Source of the DNA: an uncultured Clostridia bacterium
Lineage (GTDB): Bacteria > Bacillota > Clostridia > TANB77 > CAG-508
Direction of reading: 5' to 3'
NCBI GenBank assembly: GCA_934141555.1
Contig: CAKPCK010000028.1
Span: 1-5,310 of the forward strand
DNA: 5,310 nt
The notes beneath the pieces are model-generated. The model saw nothing but the letters and a program-made list of their open reading frames with translations. It did not search any database and was not told the origin of the DNA. Positions 1 through 5,248 of the stretch are shown one piece after another. A program made the position numbers and the translations under genes. Numbering within the stretch: position 1 is the first letter of the stretch; each line of letters begins with the position of its first letter.

Positions 1-31
1 TAATATTTATTGCAATATCTCTGACAAAAAA

Positions 32-60
32 ATTATATCAAAGTAAAAAATAAAAATCAA
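32..60 (-). promoter_or_regulatory. Near-consensus sigma-A promoter firing out of the left edge
   Basis: On the minus strand a TTGATT -35 box (60-55) is followed, after exactly 17 nt, by a TATAAT -10 box (37-32). The -10 box is preceded by TGA, giving an extended -10 (TGn). Transcription would start near position 25 and run leftward to a gene outside the window. AT-rich DNA gives chance matches, but a perfect -10, a 5/6 -35, ideal spacing and the TG extension together are better than background. Confidence 0.6.
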
Positions 61-68
61 CCATATTA

Positions 69-269
69 TTATTTTATCAGGAAAAAATCATTTTTAGTCC
101 AAAAGAAAAAAATATGTTCCGATTTAGGAGTAAAATTGTATTCTTCTTGAAGAAATATTCTATAAATAAATATTTGTAACTTTAAAAGTTTTTTACTCCT
201 TTCTTTGATTTCTTGTTCAGTATCATTATTTAATACAACATAATGCAAGTTACGATAATAGTCTCTCAT
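69..269 (-). CDS. Small hypothetical protein (66 aa), possibly a gene remnant
   Basis: This is a 66-codon frame that I do not recognise. The protein is rich in aromatic and charged residues: an N-terminal DYYRNLHYVV stretch, a Lys/Glu-rich middle (about 18-30) and a hydrophobic, aromatic C-terminal part (FIYRIFLQEEYNF, then FFFW). It has no signal peptide or clear membrane span. The ATG lies 41 nt after the stop of the cysteine synthase family gene on the same strand, but there is no Shine-Dalgarno sequence before it. The frame is open for only six further codons upstream (to a TAA), so a longer start is not available. With no terminator between them it could be read from the upstream gene's transcript. 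The missing ribosome site makes a decayed fragment or a chance frame as likely as a real short gene. Confidence 0.35.
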   Translation of the reverse strand: MRDYYRNLHYVVLNNDTEQEIKERSKKLLKLQIFIYRIFLQEEYNFTPKSEHIFFFWTKNDFFLIK

Positions 270-310
270 AAGTTCATATGATATTAGTTATTAAAAGATA
301 TTTTGAATAT

Positions 311-1279
311 TTATATAAATTCAATATTTAATAATTCTATTTGATTAGAAATAAAATCTGGATTTAAATCTATATTATTTACTAATTCTGTAGAAAGATA
401 TTTTTTATTATCGTCAGGAAAAATTGTAACAATGTTTCCATCAATATCATTTTCTAATAAAATTCCACCTAATAAATTAGCACCTGACGATATTCCAACA
501 CCTATTCCAAGTTCTCTTGAAAGTTTTCTAGACATATTGATTGCATCATAATCATTAATTAATATTATTTTATCTATTTTATTTTTGTCTATTAATTCTG
601 GAATAAAGTCGTCTCCAATCCCTTCTATTTTATGTTGGCTTAAAATTATTCCTTTAGACATAAGTGGCATTTTATCAGGTTCTATGGCTGTAATCATTAA
701 ATTTGGATATTTTTCTTTAAGCTTTTTACCTGTTCCCATCAAAGTTCCACCTGTTCCAACACCAGATACAAAACCACTAATTGGTTTTGTAAGTTGATTT
801 AATATTTCTTCTCCCGTTGTTTCATAATGTGCGAAAAAGTTATCCATATTTGAAAATTGATTTGTGAATAATCCATTTATATTTTGAGCTAATTTTTTTG
901 CTTCTTCAATACATCTTAAAAATCCACCTTCTTCTTTCGAAATAAGAAATATATTTGCTCCATAGCTTTTCATTAATTGTATTCTTTCTTTACTAGCCCA
1001 ATCAGGCATAAAAATATATACAGGATGATTATAGTAAGCCCCAAGTGCTGATAATGAAATTCCTGTATTTCCACTGGTTGCTTCTATTAAAGGTTGTTTT
1101 TCTTTTAAAATTCCTTTCGCTTTTGCATTATTTATCATATAAAATGCAACTCTATCTTTTATACTACCAGTTAAATTATAATATTCTAATTTTACAAAAA
1201 TTTGTTTATTTTTTTCTTTATATTTGTAGTTTATTTTTATCATTGGAGTATTTCCAATTATGAAATTCTGTTCGAACAT
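311..1279 (-). CDS. PLP-dependent cysteine synthase family protein (O-acetylserine sulfhydrylase-like)
   Basis: This is a fold-type II PLP enzyme of the cysteine synthase / cystathionine beta-synthase family, expected in the cytoplasm. The likely reaction is beta-replacement on O-acetylserine with sulfide or a related thiol. All key motifs are present in 322 aa, a normal length. They are the PLP-binding lysine K41 in LTGSIKDR, the substrate loop TSGNTG (68-73) with N71, the phosphate-binding GVGTGGT (173-179), and SSGAN (264-268), whose serine contacts the pyridine nitrogen. EGIGDDFIP (219-227) and a PDDNKKYLST segment (288-297) resemble the Firmicute 'cysteine synthase family' subgroup rather than classical CysK with NPGGSVKDR, so I give no symbol. 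An excellent AAGGAGG with a 6-nt spacer fixes the ATG. The gene follows a terminator by about 30 nt. No separate promoter is obvious there, so it may depend on readthrough. Substrate specificity cannot be read from the sequence. Confidence 0.93.
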   Translation of the reverse strand: MFEQNFIIGNTPMIKINYKYKEKNKQIFVKLEYYNLTGSIKDRVAFYMINNAKAKGILKEKQPLIEATSGNTGISLSALGAYYNHPVYIFMPDWASKERIQLMKSYGANIFLISKEEGGFLRCIEEAKKLAQNINGLFTNQFSNMDNFFAHYETTGEEILNQLTKPISGFVSGVGTGGTLMGTGKKLKEKYPNLMITAIEPDKMPLMSKGIILSQHKIEGIGDDFIPELIDKNKIDKIILINDYDAINMSRKLSRELGIGVGISSGANLLGGILLENDIDGNIVTIFPDDNKKYLSTELVNNIDLNPDFISNQIELLNIEFI

Positions 1280-1310
1280 ATTATTCCTCCTTCATAAATA
1301 ATATTCAAAT

Positions 1311-1347
1311 AAAAAGAAAAAAGAATAGAACTTTTAATTCTATTCTT
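1311..1347 (-). terminator. Rho-independent terminator after the mntP region
   Basis: A perfect 10-bp inverted repeat, AAGAATAGAA (1321-1330) with TTCTATTCTT (1338-1347), encloses a 7-nt loop. On the minus strand it is followed by a T-rich run (TTTTCTTTTT, 1320-1311). It would end the mntP transcript just before the ribosome site of the cysteine synthase family gene. The stop codon of the remnant at 1340-1342 lies inside its stem. Confidence 0.8.
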
Positions 1348-1540
1348 CAATAATATATCCAGTTATATCTGGTTTTTTTATATCATCATCTGTAACTATA
1401 TTAAATTTGTAGTCATAATCTATAACTAAATCATTTTCATTATTTTTTTCAATATGTCTTACTGCCATTCCAGTATATGTATCAATATAGCTTTCATTAT
1501 TTTTGTCTTTTATTAAATAGCATTTTTTGCCGTTACAATT
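1340..1540 (-). pseudogene. C-terminal remnant of a probable secreted or lipoprotein-type protein
   Basis: A protein-like frame with no usable start lies immediately behind mntP. It is open from 1612 (overlapping the last 70 nt of mntP in another frame) to a TAG at 1342-1340. Just past mntP it reads TNCNGKKCYLIKDK, then a YIDTYTGMAVRHIEK segment, then DLVIDYDYKFNIVTDDDIKKP and a final ITGYIIEE. This has the composition of a folded C-terminal domain (alternating beta-type residues, a 'T-D-x-D-I-K-x-P-D' end) seen in Clostridial exported proteins; that resemblance is from memory and not a family assignment. The only internal ATG (1468) would leave 42 residues and has no ribosome site. The simplest reading is a gene that lost its N-terminal part when mntP was joined to it. 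A programmed overlap with mntP is possible but unsupported. Confidence 0.5.
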
Positions 1541-1542
1541 TG

Positions 1543-2109
1543 TTACAAAATTCCTAAATGTTCTAATAATATTTTTATTCCAATTAAGATTAATATAATT
1601 CCACCTGCTAATTCAGCTTTTTTCTCATATTTGCTACCAAATTTATTTCCAACTTTTGTACCTATAATTGATATTACAAATGTTATTATACCTATCATTG
1701 AAATTGCTAAAAGTAAATTTACCCTTAAAAATGCAAATGTTATTCCAATAGCAAGAGCATCTATACTTGTAGCAACAGCTAATACAAACATTGTTTTAAA
1801 ACTTATATCATCAGTACTTTCTTCGCTATCTTCTTCCTTGCTAAAGGCTTCTTTTATCATATTTCCACCAATTATTCCAAGCAAAATGAATGCAATCCAA
1901 TGATCTACATTTGTAACAAGACTTTCGAATGCTGAACCTAAAAAATATCCTATTGTTGGCATAAGTGCTTGAAATCCTCCAAACCATAATCCTATAATAC
2001 ATGATTTTTTACAGTTAATTTTTTTCATTGAAATTCCCTTACAAACTGAAACAGCAAAAGCGTCCATTGCAAGGCCGATACTTAATAATAATAATTCAAT
2101 AACTCCCAT
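1543..2109 (-). CDS. mntP: Manganese efflux pump MntP
   Basis: MntP exports Mn2+ across the cytoplasmic membrane and protects against manganese overload. The 188-aa product has about six hydrophobic segments arranged as two homologous halves. The hallmark repeat motif appears as GLAMDAFAVSVCKG (12-25, with D16) and again as AVATSIDALAIGI (111-123, with D117), the acidic residues expected to bind metal. HWIAF (70-74) and a GG..I.IGIKIL C-terminus (169-181) match the E. coli protein over its whole length. An acidic loop (EEDSEESTDD, 92-101) joins the halves. I place the start at 2109 because AGGAG lies 7 nt before that ATG. A frame extension to a TTG at 2145 adds 12 residues, but it begins inside a hairpin and has no ribosome site. 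The 5' leader contains a terminator-like hairpin but no recognisable yybP-ykoY manganese riboswitch. A gene remnant overlaps its 3' end. Confidence 0.95.
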   Translation of the reverse strand: MGVIELLLLSIGLAMDAFAVSVCKGISMKKINCKKSCIIGLWFGGFQALMPTIGYFLGSAFESLVTNVDHWIAFILLGIIGGNMIKEAFSKEEDSEESTDDISFKTMFVLAVATSIDALAIGITFAFLRVNLLLAISMIGIITFVISIIGTKVGNKFGSKYEKKAELAGGIILILIGIKILLEHLGIL

Positions 2110-2134
2110 TTTTTCACTCCTATTTTTACATATA

Positions 2135-2177
2135 AAAAGACTCAACTGTAATCTTACAGATAAGTCTTTAAACTTAT
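2135..2177 (-). terminator. Terminator-like hairpin in the mntP leader, possible attenuator
   Basis: On the minus strand AAAGACT (2169-2163) pairs with AGTCTTT (2142-2136). Inside this, after a U-G and an A-U pair and one mismatch, CTGTAA (2159-2154) pairs with TTACAG (2151-2146). The stem ends in a run of five T, about 26 nt before the mntP ATG. Just upstream, ATAAGT (2177-2172) can pair with ACTTAT (2165-2160), which overlaps the terminator's 5' arm, so the two structures exclude each other. It could be an attenuator for mntP or simply the old terminator of the merR transcript. Confidence 0.55.
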
Positions 2178-2201
2178 ACTATATTAATATTTCCTTGTTC
2201 A
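2173..2201 (-). promoter_or_regulatory. Weak candidate promoter for mntP
   Basis: TGAACA (2201-2196, 4/6 match to the -35 consensus) and TATAAG (2178-2173, 5/6) are separated by 17 nt on the minus strand. The start would fall near 2166, inside the 5' arm of the leader hairpin. That conflicts with reading the hairpin as an attenuator served by this promoter. It is the best candidate between the mobile element and mntP, but it is close to what AT-rich DNA gives by chance. Confidence 0.3.
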
Positions 2202-2267
2202 TACTTTTATACTAAAATGATACTATTAATAACATTTTAAATTTTTCTTCTCCAAACACACTGTGAG

Positions 2268-2272
2268 GTGTA
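2268..2272. repeat. Putative degenerate target-site duplication, left copy
   Basis: GTGTA here abuts the left terminal repeat, and GTGCA (2495-2499) abuts the right one, a 4/5 direct match. It is short and imperfect, but the position is exactly where a 5-bp duplication should be. Bridging the element at this site keeps the merR frame open. Confidence 0.3.
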
Positions 2273-2296
2273 GTGTTACAATTGATGTGAAACAAA
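2273..2296 (+). repeat. Left terminal inverted repeat
   Basis: GTGTTACAATTGATGTGAAA followed by CAAA matches the complement of 2494-2472 with one gap and two mismatches. The inner 14 bases are identical. Confidence 0.6.
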
Positions 2297-2304
2297 AAGT
2301 ATAG

Positions 2305-2374
2305 AAAAAAAGTGATTCAAGTAGTATAATTGAATTGTCGAAAAACAAATTATACGAAAAGACTTGAATCACTT
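2305..2374 (-). terminator. Long stem-loop with T-run inside the element, acting as merR terminator
   Basis: AAGTGATTCAAGT (2310-2322) is a perfect 13-bp complement of ACTTGAATCACTT (2362-2374). Nested in it, GTATAATT (2324-2331) pairs with AATTATAC (2348-2355) around a 16-nt loop. Read on the minus strand, the stem is followed by a run of T (seven, counting two in the stem). It can therefore end the merR transcript about 100 nt after the stop codon. On the plus strand it sits directly before an ATG, a layout found in insertion sequences that block outside readthrough into the transposase. Confidence 0.55.
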
Positions 2375-2428
2375 ATGAATAATAGTATAACACAAAAAGA
2401 AAAAAGAAAGCAGCTAGAGATAGCATAA
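2375..2428 (+). pseudogene. Possible N-terminal stub of a lost transposase
   Basis: An ATG begins at the first base after the internal stem-loop and opens a 17-codon frame, MNNSITQKEKRKQLEIA, ending in TAA. No ribosome site precedes it. A second frame continues through the same DNA (AARDSINVRNKFNILQEKYI), as if one or two small deletions had shifted a longer basic protein. I do not recognise the family. The placement inside the terminal repeats, after the protective hairpin, is the main argument. Confidence 0.25.
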
Positions 2429-2471
2429 ATGTAAGAAACAAATTCAATATATTACAGGAAAAATATATTAA

Positions 2472-2494
2472 TTTGTTTCACATCATTGACACAC
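2472..2494 (-). repeat. Right terminal inverted repeat, overlapping the merR stop
   Basis: On the minus strand this reads GTGTGTCAATGATGTGAAAC then AAA, the partner of 2273-2296. It contains codons 129-132 and the TGA stop of the merR frame (and most of codon 128), so the end of the regulator is encoded by the element. Confidence 0.6.
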
Positions 2495-2876
2495 GTGCAT
2501 TTTCAGTAAAATCTTTCCTTTTTCCATCTACAATTTCATCATATAATTCTATTTTATAATTCAATCTTTCTAATGTCTCTGTAATGTTCTTTTGTTTTTC
2601 TAATAGCTTTTCTCTTTGCTCTTCCAATAATTTTTTTCTCGCTTCAACTGTTGATTTTCCTTGCTCAAATAATGTCATATATTCTATTAGAATTTCTATT
2701 TCAACTCCTGCATTTCTCATACATTTTATAAATTCTATTCTTTTACATGATGTTTCATCATAATTTCTTATTCCATTTTGATTTCTTGGAACTTTTGCAA
2801 GTAATCCTATTCTTTCATAATATCTTAATGTATCTGGTGTTAAATCATATTTTTTACTAACTTCTGTTATTGTCAT
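2478..2876 (-). CDS. AdhR-like MerR family transcriptional regulator with element-derived C-terminus
   Basis: This is a cytoplasmic DNA-binding regulator. Residues 1-26 form the MerR helix-turn-helix (TITEVSKKYDLTPDTLRYYERIGL), the wing follows to about 40, and residues 70-115 form the dimer coiled coil. Similarity to B. subtilis AdhR (YraB) is strong, notably IEFIKCMRNAG with cysteine at position 52, the residue alkylated by aldehydes in AdhR. Another cysteine is at 44. Aldehyde or electrophile sensing is therefore a reasonable inference. GGAGG 7 nt before the ATG fixes the start. It follows the hydrolase gene by 45 nt on the same strand. The last five codons (RVSMM) come from the right inverted repeat of the mobile element, leaving 132 aa. 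Joining the flanks across the element restores 18 other codons and gives about 145 aa, close to AdhR's roughly 140. The DNA-binding and sensing parts are intact, so the protein is probably functional. Its target genes are not evident. Confidence 0.9.
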   Translation of the reverse strand: MTITEVSKKYDLTPDTLRYYERIGLLAKVPRNQNGIRNYDETSCKRIEFIKCMRNAGVEIEILIEYMTLFEQGKSTVEARKKLLEEQREKLLEKQKNITETLERLNYKIELYDEIVDGKRKDFTENARVSMM

Positions 2877-2921
2877 TTTATTTCCTCCATATTTATATTT
2901 TAGTTATATATTATTTTTTAA

Positions 2922-3713
2922 TTATCTTTCTTCTTCAAGTTTATGATTCATTTGATATTCATTTTCTAAAATCAAAGAAAATTTCTTCGGGATATATCCT
3001 TTTGCTTTTTCTATTAATTGTGGATTAATTCCATATAATGCCTCTGATAATGCACCAGTAATACATGCATTTGTATCAGTATCTCCGCCATATGATATTA
3101 TATTTGAAATACTTTCTTCAAAACTATTACTTGTAAATGCTGCATATATACAATTGTTAAATGTTTGGCTACAAGTAGTATTAAATTTATCAAATTTTTT
3201 ATATTGTAACTTTAAACCTAATTTATCCAATATTTCTTCTTTCTTTTTTCCTTGTTTGGCATAAAAAATAATTAAAGCAATTAAAGTAGAATATACTATT
3301 GCTTCTTTTGAATTATGAGATGGTATTGTTGCAAGTCTTGAATTTTCTTTTACTTCTTGTTCTGTTTGAAAATAATACCCAATAGGTGAAATTCTCATCA
3401 TAGCGCCATTGCCGCAACTTGTTCCCTCTTTTGATGATTCCAACCATTTTATATATCCAGGAGAAAAACTTGTTTTAAAATATGGTTTAAATTCAGGTTT
3501 ATAGTTTTTATATTCATGTCCATATTTTCTTAAATATTTTTCATAATCTTTATCATTTTGAATTGCTTCAGCAATTGCTATTGTTAATATTGTATCATCA
3601 CTGAAAAATGCCTTAGGAGGTATTATTTCCTGGATCTGAATATTCTTTATTCCTTTTAATTGTTCAAATTCATAAATTGAACCTGCTAAATCTCCTATTA
3701 CTGCTCCCCACAT
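2922..3713 (-). CDS. ADP-ribosylglycohydrolase family protein (DraG/ARH type)
   Basis: This is a metal-dependent hydrolase of the ADP-ribosylglycohydrolase fold, which removes ADP-ribose from modified proteins or nucleic acids or cleaves related ADP-ribosyl substrates. Diagnostic metal-site motifs are intact: SDDT (38-41) and GGDTDT (209-214). GNGAMMR (101-107), SHNS (132-135) and a GALSEALYG helix (220-228) complete the core. At 263 aa it is a full-length single-domain enzyme, and no signal peptide is present. The start matches the family's usual M.GA.IGD..GS.YE beginning. An in-frame TAA two codons upstream rules out a longer form. The nearest Shine-Dalgarno-like run (GGGAAGGA, 3738-3731) overlaps the stop of the pentapeptide gene and lies 17 nt from the ATG, too far to be ideal. 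Translation may therefore rely on coupling to the upstream gene, 24 nt away. No ADP-ribosyltransferase is visible, so the substrate is unknown. Confidence 0.92.
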   Translation of the reverse strand: MWGAVIGDLAGSIYEFEQLKGIKNIQIQEIIPPKAFFSDDTILTIAIAEAIQNDKDYEKYLRKYGHEYKNYKPEFKPYFKTSFSPGYIKWLESSKEGTSCGNGAMMRISPIGYYFQTEQEVKENSRLATIPSHNSKEAIVYSTLIALIIFYAKQGKKKEEILDKLGLKLQYKKFDKFNTTCSQTFNNCIYAAFTSNSFEESISNIISYGGDTDTNACITGALSEALYGINPQLIEKAKGYIPKKFSLILENEYQMNHKLEEER

Positions 3714-3737
3714 ATATTAAATATCTTTTATCCTTCC

Positions 3738-4358
3738 CTATTTTATTTTAACCCCTAATAAATATATTAAGTCTAATGCTTGAACTTGATTGATTGTGGC
3801 CCCTTTTATATCATCTATAGAAATTGATATTCCATCTATTTTACATTTTGATAAATCAATTCCATTTAAACTTGTTTGAAATATTTGTATTTGTGTCAAA
3901 TCCGCTTCTTGAAATTTTATATTTTTTACTTTATTATTTTGTAAATTTGCATTTTTTAGTCCTGTTTCTTTAAAATATACATTTTTTAAATCTGATATTG
4001 TTATATTAGTATAATTCATATTAACATTTATAAAATTTGTGTCTAATAATGTATTTTCATTAAAACTACATCCTGTTAATTTGCAATTATTAAATTCACA
4101 TCTTATAAAACTACAGTTTTCAAAAATTGTATTTGAAAAATTACAATTGTTAAATTGAATATCTATAAACATGCATTTTTCAAAATTACTATTTATTATA
4201 GTTGTGTTGTTTATTATTGATTTACTTATTGTGATTTTTAAAATTTCTATATTTTCTGTTTCATACTCTTCTAGTTTTATTTTTTCTAAGTCATCATTTT
4301 CTTCTATTTCTTTTTGTAAATCTTGAATTTGTATCAAGTTATATTTAGATATATTCAT
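3738..4358 (-). CDS. Pentapeptide-repeat protein (right-handed beta-helix)
   Basis: After an acidic N-terminal segment (about 1-48), residues 49-188 are almost entirely tandem pentads of the A(D/N)LXX type. Their centre is Phe, Leu, Ile or Met every five residues (SNFEK, CMFID, IQFNN, CNFSN, TIFEN and so on). That is about 27 repeats, enough for roughly seven turns of a quadrilateral beta-helix. Cysteines recur in the repeat corners (72, 82, 87, 92, 97). The end GATINQVQALDLIYLLGVKIK-like helix (186-206) matches a common Firmicute subfamily and caps the helix. Qnr and MfpA members mimic DNA and protect gyrase, but most such proteins have no known role, and the loops characteristic of Qnr are not evident. 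AGGAGA lies about 8 nt before the ATG. It is the first gene of a likely three-gene unit with the hydrolase (24-nt gap) and merR. Confidence 0.88.
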   Translation of the reverse strand: MNISKYNLIQIQDLQKEIEENDDLEKIKLEEYETENIEILKITISKSIINNTTIINSNFEKCMFIDIQFNNCNFSNTIFENCSFIRCEFNNCKLTGCSFNENTLLDTNFINVNMNYTNITISDLKNVYFKETGLKNANLQNNKVKNIKFQEADLTQIQIFQTSLNGIDLSKCKIDGISISIDDIKGATINQVQALDLIYLLGVKIK

Positions 4359-4388
4359 ATTATTCTCCTATTTGATTTTTACTATATT

Positions 4389-4417
4389 GTTATATCATAA
4401 AAACAGATAATTATCAA
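4389..4417 (-). promoter_or_regulatory. Promoter of the pentapeptide-hydrolase-merR unit, nested in a terminator
   Basis: On the minus strand TTGATA (4417-4412) and TATAAC (4394-4389) are separated by exactly 17 nt, with TGA before the -10 box. Predicted start is near 4382, giving a short leader to the ATG at 4358. The -35 box lies in the loop and 3' arm of the terminator of the upstream gene. Confidence 0.5.
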
Positions 4418-4433
4418 ATAATCATCTGTTTTT
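4399..4433. terminator. Bidirectional Rho-independent terminator after traX-like gene
   Basis: AAAAACAGAT (4399-4408) pairs with ATCTGTTTTT (4424-4433). After one mismatch, ATTAT (4410-4414) pairs with ATAAT (4418-4422) around a 3-nt loop. T-runs follow on both strands. It starts 7 nt after the stop codon of the TraX family gene, which it should terminate. Confidence 0.85.
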
Positions 4434-4440
4434 TACATTT

Positions 4441-5181
4441 TTATCCTATCATTGTTGAAATATTTCCATATAAATATAATCTTAATATTCCACAAATTAT
4501 AAGATGAACAGGATATATTATATAAAAGAAATATTTCATTCCTTTCCATGTTCCTCTTTTTCCATTATATAATTTTAATAATGGTATTGCTAATACTGTC
4601 CCCATTTGAATGATTCCGTATTGTATACTTATAAAAATACAATACACTATTGAATATATACCTGAAAGTATAGTTTGACTTATCATTTGCTTTTTAAAGT
4701 TATTTCTATACTCGTAGTTATATATAATTATCATTACAGCAACAGAACTCCAATCTGATGGAAATCCTAATACACATAATAAAAGTATAAATAGTGTTTT
4801 TACTTTATTATTTAGTTTTGAGTCTTGTATCATTATTCCTATAAGACCTAAGGCTAATGACCACATTATACTTGTTTGATTAAAACTTGTTCCATTTTTG
4901 AATGGAATAAAATTTATTCCAAATGCAAAACAATATGCAAAATGTGAAATTACTGCAAATATCAATAATCTTGTTAAATATTTTTTTCTATCTTTTGTGT
5001 AATATGCTCCTTCAGCTATGAAAAAGCAAAATATTGGTGCTACAATTCTTCCTATTAAATGTAATAGTAATACTATTGTTCCATTATTATAACCTGGTTT
5101 TATTACCCATAATAGATGATCAAATATCATTGCTAATACAGCTATTAGTTTTAATTGATTTGAGTTCAAAGATTTTTTCAT
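4441..5181 (-). CDS. TraX family membrane protein (putative acetyltransferase)
   Basis: This is a polytopic membrane protein of the TraX family. The founding member N-acetylates F-pilin, and chromosomal Firmicute homologues have no settled substrate. The 246 residues contain about seven to eight hydrophobic spans. Family hallmarks are the DH pair in the first span (AMIFDHLLW, D21-H22), GRIVAPIFCFFIAEGAYYT (44-62) with its conserved Arg, Pro and Glu-Gly, RKKYLTRLLIFAVISH (65-80), PSDW (141-144), and the C-terminal KYFFYIIYPVHL (216-227) with H226. The two histidines and the acidic residues are candidates for acyl transfer, by analogy with membrane acyltransferases. GGGGG with a 7-nt spacer supports the ATG. 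The gene has its own strong promoter and terminator, so it is monocistronic. No conjugation genes accompany it, which argues against a plasmid-transfer role here. Confidence 0.92.
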   Translation of the reverse strand: MKKSLNSNQLKLIAVLAMIFDHLLWVIKPGYNNGTIVLLLHLIGRIVAPIFCFFIAEGAYYTKDRKKYLTRLLIFAVISHFAYCFAFGINFIPFKNGTSFNQTSIMWSLALGLIGIMIQDSKLNNKVKTLFILLLCVLGFPSDWSSVAVMIIIYNYEYRNNFKKQMISQTILSGIYSIVYCIFISIQYGIIQMGTVLAIPLLKLYNGKRGTWKGMKYFFYIIYPVHLIICGILRLYLYGNISTMIG

Positions 5182-5209
5182 TACATTTCCCCCTTTTATT
5201 TATAATAAT

Positions 5210-5238
5210 AGTATAGTATTTATAGATATTAAAGTCAA
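5210..5238 (-). promoter_or_regulatory. Sigma-A promoter of the TraX family gene
   Basis: TTGACT (5238-5233) and TATACT (5215-5210) are separated by exactly 17 nt on the minus strand, each a 5/6 match to consensus. The start would be near 5203, giving a leader of about 22 nt that contains the GGGGG ribosome site. The promoter lies just downstream of the previous gene's terminator, as expected for an independent unit. Confidence 0.7.
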
Positions 5239-5248
5239 ATGATTTTTA

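Larger units (their letters stand above)
2273..2494. mobile_element. MITE-like, internally deleted insertion sequence (about 222 bp)
   Basis: The segment is bounded by terminal inverted repeats. The left end is 2273-2296 and the right end 2472-2494. They share a perfect 14-bp core, TGATGTGAAACAAA (2283-2296 and 2472-2485 complement), and an outer GTGT..CAA with two mismatches and a 1-nt gap. Inside are a long stem-loop (2310-2374) and, directly after it on the plus strand, a 17-codon open frame that could be the start of a lost transposase. GAAACAAA recurs internally at 2434-2441. There is no intact transposase, so it would move only in trans, if at all. Ends of the TGT...ACA type would suit several families including IS21, but I cannot assign one. 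The right end lies in the 3' end of merR and supplies its stop codon. Confidence 0.6.

Noticed and set aside
1..68. Additional coding sequence at the left edge
   Set aside because: No frame with a start or protein-like composition was found; the stretch is explained better by the promoter at 32-60.
270..310. Terminator after the cysteine synthase family gene
   Set aside because: Only a 5-bp AT-only pairing (ATATT/AATAT) is present, with no T-run.
585..797. Plus-strand open frame inside the cysteine synthase family gene
   Set aside because: It is antisense to a gene with all catalytic motifs. The composition is that of a complementary-strand shadow and it has no ribosome site.
1631..1903. 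Plus-strand 90-codon frame opposite mntP
   Set aside because: It is a shadow of a real membrane-protein gene; antisense of hydrophobic codons gives long open frames.
2110..2145. N-terminal extension of mntP starting at TTG (12 extra residues)
   Set aside because: It begins in the leader hairpin, has no ribosome site, and the ATG at 2109 has AGGAG at good spacing and matches the family start.
2110..2300. yybP-ykoY manganese riboswitch upstream of mntP
   Set aside because: I looked for the conserved GGGGAGUAG-type and internal-loop sequences on the minus strand and found none. Only the terminator-like hairpin is visible.
2877..2921. Separate MerR-type promoter (19-bp spacer) before merR
   Set aside because: TTGAAG with TAATAT at 19 nt can be drawn, but there is no clear dyad operator and the region is almost pure A/T, so chance is likely.
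5034..5216. Plus-strand hydrophobic 60-codon frame at the start of the TraX family gene
   Set aside because: It is antisense to a well-supported gene and its promoter, with no initiation signal.
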